Assembly (NCBI GenBank): GCA_009760855.2
Contig: WPIO01000024.1
Span: 4,812,001-4,876,000, forward strand
Length of the DNA: 64,000 nt
Source: Cristatella mucedo
Lineage: Eukaryota > Bryozoa > Phylactolaemata > Cristatellidae
Direction: 5' to 3'
Both the position numbers and the translations under genes were made by a program. Shown here one piece after another: positions 11,831 to 25,197 of this stretch; position 1 is the stretch's first letter, and every line of letters starts with the position of its first letter. The notes under the pieces were generated by a model, which did not search any database, was not told the DNA's origin, and was given only the letters and a program-made list of their open reading frames with translations.

Positions 11831-13425
11831 TATCTCCGTCAGTAACTCCACAAAGTCATAAAGACCATGTGGGTGTCACGCAGGAGAGTTTTGTATAGCG
11901 CACTCACAGCCTAAGCGGCTTTCGGTACGCAATCCGTAGCCAACAGACTTCGTCTCACGCAACAAAGAGGAAGTGGGAAGCATAGCAGAGTCAGGAGAGC
12001 AGTTGAGGTAGTGAGTAGCATGGAAGTAGCAGCTCAGCACCGCTAAAAAGGATGAGCCATAGTCGGCAGTAGGAGAGTAGTTGTCGTTGCGTAAGAATTG
12101 TGGAAGCGAGTTACACAGTCTAGGACCTGCAGAGTTAAAGCTTCTGTCGCCAACTGTCTTTAAGCGGAGGAATGGGACAGCTAATTTATTGTCCACACAA
12201 GACCTGAGGGCGCGAACAGGCTGAAACTGATGCAGCAGTTCAGCTAGGTACGAAGGAGCCAAGCCGTGGCGGGCCTTGTGGGTCAGCATAAGAGCTTTAC
12301 TCTATATCCTTTGCTCAACCGGCAACCATCCTAGCTCTTTCAGCAAAGGTGACACGTGCTCAAACCGCTGGGACTTGAAGACCAGCCTTGCAGCCATATT
12401 CATAGTCCGCTGTAGTGGCATAATAGCTTTCTTTGGTAGCCCAGCCAAAAGGGAATTACAATAATCAAGCCGATACAGAACTAAAGAGCTAGTTAAATTT
12501 TTTACAAACCCCTGTGGGAGACAGCTTCTAATCTTGGATAGGGATCGGATGTGATGGCTAGCTGTAGAGGCAGTCTTCTGAATGAAGCTTTTGAAATTGA
12601 GGCAGCTGTCGAACACGATACCTAGATTACGAGCACGTAGTGAAGGTCGCACAATAGCATCACCTATTAGAACAGAAAAAGCCTTTTAATCCAGCCACAC
12701 GCTTAGGGTGTCCTATGAGAAGCAGTTCGGTTTTTTTATCGTCATTTAATTTCAGGAAGTTTTCCGACATCAAGGATCGAATATCGGCAAGGCAAGCATT
12801 CAGTTTCTCAGTTGCTGCAGCAGATTCCGACGGTTTGAATAACAAATACAACTGAGTATCGTCAGCATAGAAGTGATATCCTATTCCATGGGCCTTAATC
12901 ACTTTTCCCAGAGGTTGCGTATAAATGGAGAACAGCAAGGGACCGAGAACAAATCCTTGAGGGACTCCACAGGTGACCCTTCTCGTGTCTGAGACCTGAC
13001 CCCCACACGACACGGATTGAACACAATCGGACAAGTACGGTTTAAACCACGCCAGTGCTTCGTCTGCCAGACCTATCGTTGTTCTCAGTCGTTCAATCAG
13101 AACTTCGTGATCAATGGTGTCGAAGGCAGCAGACAGATCTAGCAGAGCTAGGGCAGTGACATTCCCGTAGTCGTTGCCACGTAGAATGTCATTGTTAACA
13201 CGGAGGAGAGCAGTTTCAGTAGAGTGCTGCCTCTTGAAGCCTGATTGAAATGTTTCTTACATTCCATTATTTTCAATATGTTCAACTAGCTGCTTAGCAA
13301 CAATTGTTTCAAGAATCTTTGATAAGAACGGAAGAAGGGAAACTGAACGATAGTTTGCTAGGACCTCTGTGTCTAATCCAGGCTTTTTAAGAATAGGTCT
13401 AACGATTGCCAGTCAAAGTAAAGTG
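11831..13425 (-). mobile_element. LINE B copy, 5'-truncated
   Basis: It is in sense with the galaxin-like gene. Three frames in succession encode TRRVTCGVPQGFVLGP and [12 protein letters not shown] (12660-13034), then RLDYCNSLLAGLPKKA (12302-12652) and the C-terminus. The 3' end ...GGAGATAC is followed by (AAC)n at 11818-11830. Stops and frameshifts make it inactive. Confidence 0.85.
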
Positions 13426-14024
13426 AGGGCGATGACATGCTTAGTTGTTATCAGCATGAGCTTCCCCAATGAAATCACATTAAAGGGGAGAATATAATAT
13501 TATTTTCTCCAAGATTCGTATTATTTAGTACGATATATCCTATGACGAGCGTCCCTAGAATTGGCATATAATTGGTCTTGCAATTCAGGCAATTAAAATG
13601 AATGTTTAGAAAATCAGCCTAATACCTCTCGGTCTTGTTAGGCCTACATGCTGTATGCATTAATAATAAGGATATATTACTATAAATTAAAATAGATAAA
13701 GAAGACTTCAACGGTTGCAGTAACTTAAAATCTCACTGCACTATGTTACCAATGATGATCTATCCTGGAGAAATTACGATTTGAGATTTATTGCTTTTAT
13801 ATTGATAGTAAACTGGTTCGGAAGTTTCGCAAAGGGAGGAGCTGCCATGGCAGATGCAGTGCCCATAGCTTGAGCTGGTCATCTTGGTCTACCCGCTCAG
13901 CATCACCAGAATTTTCGATAGAGGAAATATCTGTCCCGGACACGTCAATTTATTAGGCAGTAAGTTAACCATCCGAAACTTGAGGCAATCGACGTTCACG
14001 AGAAGAACAGTTTTCATCCACCTT

Positions 14025-14620
14025 TCTATTATAAATTAGACAGATATACCACATCCAAGTTTGTTCACGTACTAATGACATCCAGTCTCGACTTCTGTGA
14101 TTAACTTTTTGCAGGTGAACCGGTGTATGCAATCATTCGCACACAATAGGTGAAAAATCCGAATTCAGACTTGCTTGGTGTGAGCGTTGCAGTTGCAACA
14201 CCACACCACTTTTTGCCGACCTGCACTAGCTCCCTATTAAAGACTACATCGAATTCAAGACTTGGAACCCACTTTTAGATCCCGTCATTCTCTGGTTCCA
14301 GCCAACCTATCAAACGTGACTACTTCTCAGCCTGGTTTGGCATTGTACACCCACTCCATCCTTAGCTGTCTCTCGAAAAAACCCGAAACTCTTTGGTGAC
14401 CGTGTCTTCAGTTCGTATACTACCAAAGCCTGGAACTCAATTGCAATTGACAAACAACAACATTTTTTAACTTGGCAACATTTTATAAGTAGCTAAAACG
14501 CAACTCTTTTTTTACAGCCGTCTCTGGGTCGTTGTGATTTTTCCTTTTAGCGCTTATACGTGCTGCGAGTAAACATAACGATCATGCTTCCTTTACTGAA
14601 TGGTTAAAAGTCCTTGTCAG
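14025..14620 (+). mobile_element. LINE A copy, very diverged
   Basis: It can be followed by homologous words such as GACATCCAGTCTCGACTTCTG, GAGCGTTGCAGTTGCAACACC and CTACCAAAGCCTGGAACTC. It has many substitutions and no open frame. Confidence 0.65.
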
Positions 14621-14639
14621 AGATTTATTTATCTGATTA

Positions 14640-16340
14640 ATAATTATAATAATAATGTACTTGATAAAGCGCCCTCAGAGAACTTAATCTCTTTCTAGGC
14701 GCTTGAAATTTGCTGCAAAGGGAAATGCAATTAAATGGTAAGTAAAATCATGCTTGAAAAACAAACAAAATGAATAATATGGTTAGGGGTGACATGCACA
14801 GGATCAGCATGCAAATGTAGTTAGTGGCAGCATGCACAGTGTCAGCACGCATAAGCACGTGAAGGACGAATCACAGGGACCCGCTAAATGCTGTCCTAAA
14901 TAAGTGTGTCTTTAGGTTTCTTTTAAATGTGGGCAGGTCAGGGGATGTTCTGACGCAGGTTGAGAGGATGTTCCAAGCTTTGGGAGCATACGAACTATAT
15001 GCACGGTCTCCAAAGGATTTGAGGTTTTTACGAGGTATCGGTAGACTGTTGGATTCCGAAAAGCAGGTGGTACGATGCTTGGCCTGATGGGGGAGTATGT
15101 CGGAGAGATAGGCTGGAGCCATAGAATGAAGGGACTTAAAAGTGAGCGACAAAACCTTGAAGTCAATCCGTTGCTTGACTGGTAGCCAGTGCAGGTCGGC
15201 GAGAAGTGGATTAATGTGGCAACGGCGACGCTCATCACAGACAAGCCTAGCTGCGGAGTTTTGCACTAGCTGCAATCGCCTGATCGCACATGCCGGTAGG
15301 CCAGTAAGCAGTGAGTTGCAGAAGTCGAGACGAGATGTCACGAATGTATGGACCAACTTAGATGTGGTATCCTTATCTAAACAAGCCCGAATTTTAGCAA
15401 AATTATGAAGCTGAAAATAGGCAGATTTGACCGTGGAGCTGATATGGTCGTCTAACGAGAGGTCGCTTTGGAATATGACACCTAGATTTCGAGCTAATTC
15501 GACAGGAGATATGCTAGCAGAGCCAATTTTGATCGTCAGCCTTTCCAATTTCTGAATCACACTGGGTTTGCTCATAACTAGTAAGTTAGTTTTGTCATCG
15601 TTTAGTTTTAAAAAATTTGCTGCCATCCATGTGCGCATGTCATCAATGCATGCAGCAAGTGAGTTGAGAGAATTTGAGGTGCTCGAAGGCTGGGAGGGAT
15701 CAAAGCAAAGGTACAACTGAGTGTCATCCGCATAGAAGTGAAAGCCTAGATTGTGCTTGGCAATCACATCAGCAAGAGGGAGAGTATAAACCGTGAAAAG
15801 AACCGGACCTAGCACGGAGCCATGAGGTACTCCATACTTCAGAGGTACTTCAGATGATCTTTGTCTATTCACGTCAATACTCTGGAGTCTCCCACTTAGA
15901 TAGGACCTGAACCACTGCAGAGCAGTGCCGGTGATGCCCAGGCGAGATGAGAGGCGCTCTAGAAGAACTTTGTGATTGTTGGTGTCAAAAGCTGCCGAAA
16001 GATCGAGCAAAACAAGCAGAGGCATTCTACCCATTTCTGCATTCCTAAGTAGGTCGTTGTATACCCTAAGCAATGCTGACTCTGTGGAGTGATTAGCTCT
16101 AAAGCCGGACTGGAACTTACTAGCAAGGTGTGATGTTTCGATATATGAGTTTAGCTGGTCTGCCACGACCCGTTCCAGTGTCTTTGATAGAAATGGTAGA
16201 AGGGAGACTGGGCGGTAGTTGCTCAAGTTCTCTTGGCCTAGTGTTGCTTTCTTGAGGAGAGGACTGACTACAGCTTTTTTGAAAGGTGCTGGGACATGAC
16301 CTGAGGCTAATGACATATTAATGATTGCGGTATTCAAATA
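14640..16340 (-). mobile_element. LINE A copy, 5'-truncated, frame open over 488 codons
   Basis: The frame 16337-14871 starts in the linker before the reverse transcriptase and remains open to the normal C-terminus ([11 protein letters not shown]). Motifs include [36 protein letters not shown] and [16 protein letters not shown] replaces FDTIDHK of other copies. The stem-loop and an AAT-rich tail are at 14645-14710. The open frame suggests a fairly young insertion; without endonuclease it cannot be autonomous. Confidence 0.88.
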
Positions 16341-19187
16341 TATTTGTTATATTAATATTAATATTACAGGTCCCAGTCAATTGAAAAATTGTTAGCCAAG
16401 TTAAATTACTTATTTCAATGCATTCTATAGAAGTGAGATTAAGTCATCTTTTAACAAAATCAGCGTTCATTCCTCCTGACCTTCATAGACGCGAAAGCTT
16501 TACTCGCAAATTATCACGATCATCAGTGGCAAAGCATTAGTTTACAGCTCATGGCCTTTACAAAACTGAGAAAATTAGGGCCACGTGCCATGTTTCTGAC
16601 CCTCACTGAGGCAAGTCATTTGCAAATCTGAAGTGTGACACAGGTCTATCACCGTTTTACACACTCTACTCGCTCTGACCACATGTGCGTTACTACCTTT
16701 TTTCGGAGCTAGGAAATCACAATTTAACATAGCCTAAAAAATGTGTGGCCGTATTCTAAGTTTCTGTTGATAGAGAGAGAAAATATCGATAAAGTTTGTT
16801 GCAATCAAACTGACCTAAAAGATTGGACAGTCTTAGAAGGCCTTACTACAATAAGAGTCACCGAATTTTCAAGCCAGTACAAGAAAATTAATCGCACGGC
16901 CTTTTACTAAGAACGAGTATTTCCGATTGTGACTATCACTTTAAATTAATCAAAAATTTACTGTGGGTACGGACTATTTCTACTCTGTTCACGATATGAG
17001 AGACGCAATGGATACTACCCGACCCCGTACAATATCACGCGAGTAGATTTATTAGCAGTGAGATAGCAATACGATTGGCAAAAAACATGGGGTGGCTTTT
17101 TCGGTTTTTCTGGATCTCTATATTGTCTTTCTAATGCTATGGTGCTGAATTCAGAGAAAATCTCCATTAGAATAACGAGATATAACAACATACTTATTCT
17201 GAAAAAACAGATGATGCCATCCTTTGACTTGGAGGAGAAAATGGCTTCGAGCTAAGAACGACACTTTAACTTGCGAATGCTCGTGAGGCAGTACATATAA
17301 GCGCGACGCAACTGAATGCCAAAAAAACCCGCAAATGTGGCTCGATCCTTTTATTGCTGACGTACAGAAATTAGTCTATACTTTGACATGAATACCAAAT
17401 GCAATTACCCCATGGCCCGAAAGCTTGCAGAGCTTATGTAATCAGGAGCTACACGACATACCAACCTAGGGTTCAGCATTGTCAGAGTAAACTATGGCTG
17501 TAGGTATATAGATCACTTGTCACGCAGTGAGAACTTTAAAAAGGTGAGCAAACTGTATGCACTACGTAACTACTATCAATGCTACCTCAGAAAGACCCCA
17601 CATTTATTTCAACTAAAAGGCCGGGGCAGGCTATTAAAGCCTTTAGAAAGCTGGTTCCTGCGTTCAGCCAGACCTAAATCTGATTCAATGTTAATGGCTG
17701 CCACAACCAGTTGGAGATTTCAGATTTCACAATGTTCTGTTCACCGTAATGTTGCCAGATACAGTGTTCAAAGTGGCAGATAAGTATGGTTGTGGGGGTC
17801 TTTCACTCGTTGGAGGCAACAGTTGAACATAATTTCGTGAAACTAGAGATTAAATTCAAATCGGAATGTTGCGCAAAGATTGTTGTGTAGCATTTAGGAA
17901 AATAGCACATTTAATATGCTTTGTGATTCAGAGTCTGCAAGGTAGCTATCTCAGAAAGTTCTTTTTTAAATGAACTACTATGCTGAACTTGCATCATGGT
18001 GTATTCATCACTAAAAATTGTATATATGACCCATAGATACTATTTTTTTAGTTTTCATGAGTGATTATCATATATCAGATTATCCTTGATGCTTTCTTGC
18101 TAAATGTAGAAGGCATCATAGTGGGCGGCCATGTGGATGCTGGAGCTTTCAATGAGTAAAAATATGAATGGACATGAAAAGATAGAGAGCTCCTGGAATG
18201 AGCAAACTCTCAGTTCGTGTGCAATTTGACGGTAGCAGCAATGGCTAACTCGCCCAGCTCCCTCCCCCAGGCGAACCTCAGCTGATGCTCAATATGGCAG
18301 ATGTGCAGGCAAAGCCAAGCAACAGACGTGAGCGGACCGCGTGCTGCTGAGCACGAAACAATGCAGCTCCTATCACGACCTACGTCGTATGCCAAAACTC
18401 CATAGATTGTTGGATATAAAAACGCTTTTTAGAATACATTAGGTTCTATAATTTTCTTTTTATTTGCATTCTCACTTTACCCTTTGACTGAACTTTAAGT
18501 ACTAACATAACTGGCCTAGTCAGAAAATTCTACGTGCAAGAGGAATGTGTATTCAGCACAAATGCAACTATCATTTTCTAGATAATCCAAGCAACGGCGA
18601 GGTAGTCACATCGAGTGTACAGACTGGTGGGTAAGGCCTTTTTATGGCATCAGCTGGTTTTACTGGTTAGCCGAAAGAGCCTCTCCATTATATTGATCAG
18701 TTGTTCCTTTGGAATCAATACGAGTCCGACTGCTTTGGCTTAAAGTGACTTCTGAAATGTGCTGTTTATTTGCCAGCTGAATATTGTTTCAATTTATGTA
18801 TGCTTATGTAGGTTTTCCTTAAAATGATATACAAAACGTTTTCTGCTACTATTCAAGTAAGAAAGATAAAATAATTCTTCCTGAAGAATTCAGCTAATAT
18901 AAATATTTCTAAGCAGAAATTGGGAATCATTTTGGGCAAGATAAGTTCGAGCTAAATCTGCATGCAAACGGCGAAAGCTATTTTGAGTATCCTCATGGTC
19001 GACAAGCACAGTGTGCAAATGGTTGCTCGATTCGGCTTCCCGAGCTGAGCTTTAAGACTTGACCATCATAGAGCAACGATTACAATGGTTGTATCAATAC
19101 GAAGTGGTATAGCACAGACGAATGCGCCACATTTCGAGTTTCCGCTACTTTCTACTTATCTCGGTGCTGCTAGCAGTAGCTCCTTAC
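16341..19187. other. Long unannotated intronic stretch
   Basis: This is part of the intron between exons C and D. Short frames at 17517-17783 (+) and 18210-18395 (-) match no family I know. Confidence 0.35.
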
Positions 19188-19341
19188 CCGCAGCAAGCAG
19201 TCTGTCGGGACGGCACTAGCTCCTGCGCTTCGTCGTGCGGCAGCTGATGCACAGCGTTGCTCATGCCGTCCGACGAGCTGCAGCATATGTGCGTCAAGGT
19301 GTTGTAATACTGCATCCCGCAGCACAAATGATGATCGAGCT
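19188..19341 (-). CDS. Galaxin-like gene, exon C
   Basis: The exon is 154 bp, phase 1 to 2. The acceptor is TAATTTTAG and the donor GTAAGG. It encodes LCCGMQYYN, THICCSSSD and a terminal TACCG, so three CC pairs. A loop of about 34 residues rich in Ser, His, Glu and Gln separates the second and third pairs, longer than the usual repeat. The final GG joins the A that opens exon D to make a Gly codon. The junction then reads CCG-TSAY, the canonical galaxin motif, which strongly supports this splice. Confidence 0.8.
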
Positions 19342-21044
19342 CTAAAATTAGAGACACATACGCTGCCTGATCGCACAAATTGCAAGAGTTTATTTAGCGG
19401 ACTGTCGAACAAACTGCCGTAGTTTAACTCTCACGGCTTCACGTATAAACAGCAGAATCTCCACTGGGGCTTCGCTAATACAAGAACATAATTGCAATAA
19501 CAGTAGTCTAGCATCATCTTTTGCTTATTTATTTTGTAACTAAATCTATTTCTTGGAGCTTGGCGTAGGCTGAAAAGAAAGGATATCCAGTTATAAGTCA
19601 CAATAACATGCACTGGCTATCACGACAGGCAAGCAGGTAATCAAGGCAGGCAGCACTGGCTACAAGAATTATTCACATGAACCAAGTATGTGCTATGATG
19701 CACACTTAGATTTTTGGTATCTTCTTAATTGTCGTCTGATTAAACAATGCCGCAATTTTAGTCGGTACAGAGTTCGAGGCCTTGGGTACTGAAAAAGAGA
19801 AGGGTCGCTCCTACAAAGATTTGAGTTTAGGTGGTAGCATAATTTGACGACCTGAGTCACCAACCAGAATAGGCACGGATCTTAACTAAGTATCTCTGAG
19901 GCTCAGTTTTTCAGACTGAAGCGTACTTTTTCTAATCAATATGAGAATACAACTTTACCATTTGAAGAGGAATTTCACTGTGATAATAATGATAATTTGT
20001 ATCGCCCCCTAAAAGACCGTAATCTTAACTCCGGTGCTTTACAACTGGCTGCGACGAAAGGAATACCGAGAGCTAATGAATAGCAAGGTACAGTACTCAA
20101 GCAAGTAAGCGAAAGCCCACCAAAATCCACTCATGGCCGATGGTTCGTAAGACAACTGGTTATTAGCATCTCTGAATTATGCAAATAGCAAGCAGAGCAC
20201 ACAGGAAAAATTGTCAGACTCGCTGTGGCACTAAGAAATATTTATTTAGCTATTATGACTCTTTCCCTCAATCGCGTCTTGCACAGTCTCGCGACGCACA
20301 AGCAAACAAACGGAAAAATTGCTGGATTCTGAGCCACTCTGCCAGAGAGAGGATCAACAGGAACACCTACTAAAAATACTAAATTGTCCTTACTTTCCTA
20401 GGAGTATGAAATTTTATTATAGGCAAGTAAACTAATCCTGAAATAGATAATTTAAATCAAATAGTGATATAATCGCATGCTCAAAATTTATACCTCATCT
20501 CTGAGAACTACTAAAATTGTGAAAGCGCCAATAAGAAGGCCACCTTAACAGCTACATATCACGTTCAATTCTCGCTTTTTAGGAATTAGGGACAGTCTAA
20601 GACAACGGCTTGATAAGAATCTAACTAGATCAGTGATTTTGTCTAGTGTGATTTACTTTACTGTAATACCGTTTTTTAGGGGGCCACCGAAAAAGCTTCT
20701 TCCTCTCTGCATCTGGTGATGACTATGGCTGAAAGAATATTTAAAGAATCCCAGAGGTTAAGCCATGCAACGCTTTGTTTGCGACAAGAGCAGTCTTGAC
20801 TTACGTTCGATCAATTGATACAGAACAAAATTTTTAATCTGACTTACAATGCCTGCCCCCACGGCTTTGCTCCTTAATGCCTAGCTAAATCGTTGTATCC
20901 CTTTCAGTCTCCTCGTGCCCTCATGTGCACTACGATAATGTTTAAAATTAAATTAACTATCATATCTCCTCGCTTCAAGCCTACTAGTGACAGAGGCCTT
21001 TAATCTCCAGATCGTAGACTGAGGAATTCGATTTCACAATAAAT
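19342..21044. other. Unannotated intronic stretch
   Basis: This is part of the intron between exons B and C. At 19990-20060 a weak resemblance to the LINE A tail (CGCCCCCTAAAAGACCGTAATC...GGTGCTTTAC) may be an old fragment; the rest is unassigned. Confidence 0.35.
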
Positions 21045-21905
21045 AATAATACTAATAAAAATGATACATTTTATATAGAGCCATCAAAGAACTCAATCTC
21101 TTTCTGGGCACTTTAAATTTTCTGCGAAGGAAGCACGATCGAATGGTTAACAATAAGAACAAAACGGTTTGGGACGACATGCAAAGGGTCTGCATGCAGG
21201 TGCAGTTAGTGGCAGCATGCGCGCAGTGTCAACACGCATTACAAAAATCCTAGCTGATTAAACAGCCTTTTTTTGTATAGCTGCAGAAGAGCCCTTGCGG
21301 CTTTCACCTCCGCTTGCAGTGGCAATAAAGGATCGCCCACCGCAGGAAACGAACCCACGACCTCGGGAACGAGGTCGTGAAAGCAACCGCCTTACCTAGT
21401 GCGCCATCACGGCACACGTAAAGGACGAATTACGGGAATCATTAAAGGCTGTTATAAATAGCTGTGTTTCCATTTGTTTTTTATTTGGTCTAGTCGAGAG
21501 ATGCCGTGAAGCAATTCGGGAGTGAGTTCCAGGCTTTGGGAGCATACGAACTGAAGGCACGGTCTACAAAGAATTTGAGATTTGTGGGTGGTATAGATAA
21601 ACAATTAGATTCCGAAAGCGGTTGGTACGATGCTTAACCTGGTGGGGAAGTACTTCTGATTGGTAAGCAGGAGTCAATGAATGAAGGAACCTAAAAGTGA
21701 GTGACAAAACCTTGACGTCGATGCGATGCTTGACTGAGAGCCAGTGCAAGTCAGGGAGAAGGGGGGAAATGTGGCAACTGCGGCTCCACGACAGACAAAC
21801 CTAGCTGCAGAGTGTTGCACAAGCTTTAAGCCCTGAGTACACAGGCCGGTGGGCCAGCAGTTCTTACACAACGACATCGACTCTACTGCTGCCGACTGAG
21901 GCACA
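21045..21905 (-). mobile_element. LINE A copy interrupted by a SINE
   Basis: The two LINE parts are 21045-21245 (tail, stem-loop remnant, 3' untranslated) and 21421-21905 (C-terminal coding, broken). They are contiguous in other copies. A minus-strand SINE-B occupies the gap, so the LINE is older than the SINE. Confidence 0.8.
21250..21420 (-). mobile_element. SINE-B copy inserted in a LINE A copy
   Basis: On the minus strand the B-box region reads GTGGGTTCGTTTCC, followed by TGCGGTGGGCGATCC and the tail CTATACAAAAAAAGGCTGTTT. The anticodon-arm region is a near-perfect inverted repeat (CACGACCTCG/CGAGGTCGTG), as in the copy at 49277. Confidence 0.8.
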
Positions 21906-21914
21906 TATTTTTTA

Positions 21915-22030
21915 GTCGTTCTGAGCTGCTGCTCCGACGCTACTCACTTCCTCAACTGCTCTCCTGACTCTGCTGTGCTTTTCACTTTCTCTTTGTTGCG
22001 TGAGACAAAGTCTGCGCTAGTGCACACCGA
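21915..22030 (+). mobile_element. LINE B 3' fragment
   Basis: CTACTCACTTCCTCAACTGCTCTCCTGACTCTGC and TTTGTTGCGTGAGACAAAGTC match the region before the 3' end of LINE B copies. It is truncated at both ends. Confidence 0.65.
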
Positions 22031-23084
22031 AATGACAAGACTTGTATTGTCTTGTATAAAACTACCCTGAGTAACATCTATTTAGCTTATATCGTTTTTA
22101 AGATGTTAGAGACAGATAAATTACATTGCATGTCCAATTTAAGCGTAAGAAAAAAATTTGTTTCGCGCTAAACGTCGAGACAACCACTCAAGGATTTCAC
22201 AATTGTTGTTCGAATCAAAATTTGTTTTCTCTGAGCGGACGCTTTGGCAGCTGCTTCGTATTTCAGCGTCGTTCTTCCTTCCTTCAGAGGCCAGCTACCA
22301 GTATACTTCAACTGCCCTAGCTGGGATCACCTTCTTTTAGTTTGGATTGTGTCTTGCCAACTGCCACTTAGGAAAACATTGACGTCCCTCCACAGCTCCG
22401 AGTTGATGACAAGGTTAGCCAAGTACGAGCATTAAAGAAGAGTTGCTGGAGTCATACTGTTGCAAATCTTTCTTCCTGAAACTGTCTCATCACTATCAAG
22501 ACAGGACTTGGAGAAATGTTGTCACGGTCACCTACGCTTAAAGACCAAATAACCTCACCCTCTGTCAGCTAAGTCTGACACTGCAGATGGTTCAGCAGCA
22601 AATGCTTAACTGAGTTACACAGACCAAGAAGGTTCAAGTGCGCTTAGCAACGAACTCAGAGTATGTTCGGAAAGAGTACAGACTGTAAGATAAACACGTT
22701 TACGAAACTTTTTGTTCATTGCCTTTCAAGACACGTTGGTCATCAGCACTGACCTTCTCATGGTCATCCTTCACCTCCACATGATTAAGCTGCTCGCTCG
22801 GAATCCACGCTCACTCTCTAAGCCTATTCGTAATTGCTACCATAACCCTGTCGGCTGTCGGTGAATTGTTACGGTGGCATTCTGTGAGAAATTCCGCGTG
22901 CTATGGCGGCATTGCCACCTCCACTTGTTGCCCTCTCGTGGCGTCTGCGCGCGCCACTTTCTTTCCCAACCGCGTGAAGTCATTTCTTAGCGCTCGCTTC
23001 ATTGCAAGTCCGTCTCGTCTCACTCAAGCAGTTCTCCTACCTTGAGCTCTACTCTACGATATTCTCTATCTCGCTGCCCTGGTT
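22031..23084. other. Unannotated intronic stretch
   Basis: Short overlapping frames at 22126-22435 have no recognised family. No splice-bordered CC exon is seen. Confidence 0.35.
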
Positions 23085-23220
23085 CGATTCAGGGACGGTG
23101 CTCGTAAGCAATGGACGACCAAGGTCGTCGGTTTGAGCCCTGCGGCGGCATATTCGAGGCACCTCGATAGACATTAAGTTTACTTATGGCGCTATGTAAG
23201 TGAAATGTATTTTACTGTAT
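23085..23220 (+). mobile_element. SINE-A copy, diverged
   Basis: The head has GACCAAGGTCGTCGGTTTGAGCCCTGCGG, with a B-box-like GGTTTGAGCCC. The tail is a worn AGACATTAAGTTTACTTATGGCGCTATG. Confidence 0.6.
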
Positions 23221-23429
23221 TGTAATTGTAATTGTATTTGTATTTTATTGTATTTTCAGCCCAGCGCACAATTTGAGTTGAATCGCAAGCGTGGCCCGGT
23301 AAACTGAAAGTATTCGAGAACGCTCATTCTAGTAGTAGATAGGCCCTGGCTCAAGCAACGTGAGCAGCTTTTGAAAGATGCACTAACCAACGATCTCTCC
23401 CCGGTAGTGAGTGAACACCTACCCTTTTG

Positions 23430-23790
23430 GTGGCGACTGGAGGTTTTGCTCTGCAGGTACTAGACTGTGTAACTCACTTCCAAAATTACTACACAAAGAC
23501 AACTACTCTACAGCTTCCGACTAGGGCACAGCCTATCAAGCCGTCCTATTTCTGTGCTACTCACTACCTCAACTGCTCTCCTGACTCAGTTATGCTTGTC
23601 GCTTTCTTTTTGTTGCATGAGGTGGTCTGTTGGCTACCGAATGCGTACCGAAAGCCATTTAGGCTGTAAGTGTGCCATGCAAAACTGCCTGCGTAACTTC
23701 CACAAAAAAACTCTCCTGCGTAACACCCACATTGTCTTTGTGGCTTTTTTGAGTTGCAGACGGAAATATATTACATTACATTATTGGCGA
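23430..23790 (+). mobile_element. LINE B 3'-end copy
   Basis: It ends in GTTGCAGACGGAAATA followed by (TTACA)n-like sequence. It contains CTACTCACTACCTCAACTGCTCTCCTGACT and GGCTACCGAATGCGTACCGAAAG as in other copies. Confidence 0.8.
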
Positions 23791-24878
23791 TGCATTGGCT
23801 CATTGTTTTGAAAGTCGTTTTCCTTAAATTTGGAAGGTCCTCTGACTCAGCTGCTTGGTAAACAAGAGCAGAAACTCTGAAGACGATAGTTAAACGCCTA
23901 AGCATACGCAGACAAATCATCGGGAATCGAAGGTCTGGCTACTAATACCACACAATCTTCCATTCTCACTACCTGATTTACTCAAAACCATGCTGCATAA
24001 ACTGCACATTCACGTAAAACCAATAATCATTGTCTATATAGCATAAAAGCTTTGATAAAGTAACTTGCTGAGACAGCATCTCATAAAAGTGGTTCTTCTG
24101 AGAGAGTGAGCAGATACCTGTTAGGGCCGCAAAAGCCATTACTTTAAGAAATGGAATGGTATGGGTCACAGGTCTTATGCAAGTAAACGAATTTCCAAAA
24201 CAAAATATTAAAATCTGATTACATAATAATGTATAAGCATCATTTTTTGTTATAGTTTTGAAGCACTAATGACCTAATTGAGTTGCTATCTATCCTCGCC
24301 TGAATATCTCTTTTTTAAATTTGAACCACAGCATTCCATTTTGAGGTCATGCTCAGACGTATGCTCAGTAAAGATATCCAAACACTAGGCATAAAGATAA
24401 TATTTTCAAGCATAGGTCATGAGTAGAGGTTTTCTAGATGCTGTAAGTATTAAATCTTCCCTTGAACGTGCTACGATTATTAATTGTTTTCATTCAACGA
24501 CTTTGGGTCTATTAGCTTTATTCAACAAGAACTATACTAGGAAAGATGCGTACAAAAGATAAATAATGACAAAAGATAAGTAACGAACATACGACCGAAC
24601 ATTCACAAAACTATATTATCCATGAAAATTCTATGCCTTGAAACACAAGTATTCTATGGTTACTGAAATAATGCTTAATATATTTGCTTCGTTAGGTTAT
24701 TTTAGTGTATCATGGATTCTGTCATAAATTCTGTGAGTCATTGTGTGTGTTATGTATTTTCATTTGGTTCTTAGCAAAGGTCAAAGGCAATGCACGACTC
24801 ATTGAATAGGAAACTCTTTTGCTAGCTGTATAGCGTTTGCGTCTTCGTAATCTCAAGTAAGTAGCATGCTTTCCTTAC
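23791..24878. other. Unannotated intronic stretch
   Basis: AT-rich intron sequence directly downstream of exon B. No repeat or gene is recognised. Confidence 0.35.
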
Positions 24879-25061
24879 TTTTGTAAGTTCCGTATACGTT
24901 GCCGCTACGGCGTTCCTCAACGCAACACACGTTCTCGAGTGAGTTAAAGAGTTCTTGACCGATGCAGCATTTCCATGTACCATCGCGCCATTTTTCTGTA
25001 TAGTGAACGCTGCCGTTGCAGCACTCAGCTTCTTCCGGCTTGTAAATCTCGCCCTTTTGGT
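24879..25061 (-). CDS. Galaxin-like gene, exon B
   Basis: The exon is 183 bp, the same length and phase (1-1) as exon A, across an intron of only 136 bp. The acceptor is TTCTAAG after a pyrimidine-rich run, and the donor is GTAAGG. It encodes three CC pairs: AECCNGS, KCCIGQ and VCCVEE. The segment GEIYKPEEAECCNG is close to the family repeat. The terminal A joins AG of exon C to make a Lys codon. Nothing in the exon is broken. Confidence 0.8.
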
Positions 25062-25197
25062 CTTAGAATCAAAAGAAAGTATTTGAAGCAAGGAAATTGT
25101 GTGTTAGTTTATTTTCGTTGCCAAGATGCGACCACGGGAAAATTCAGCAGCATCATCTGACCCAGATAAAATCTCCTTAAGCAAGCAAGCTGTGTAC

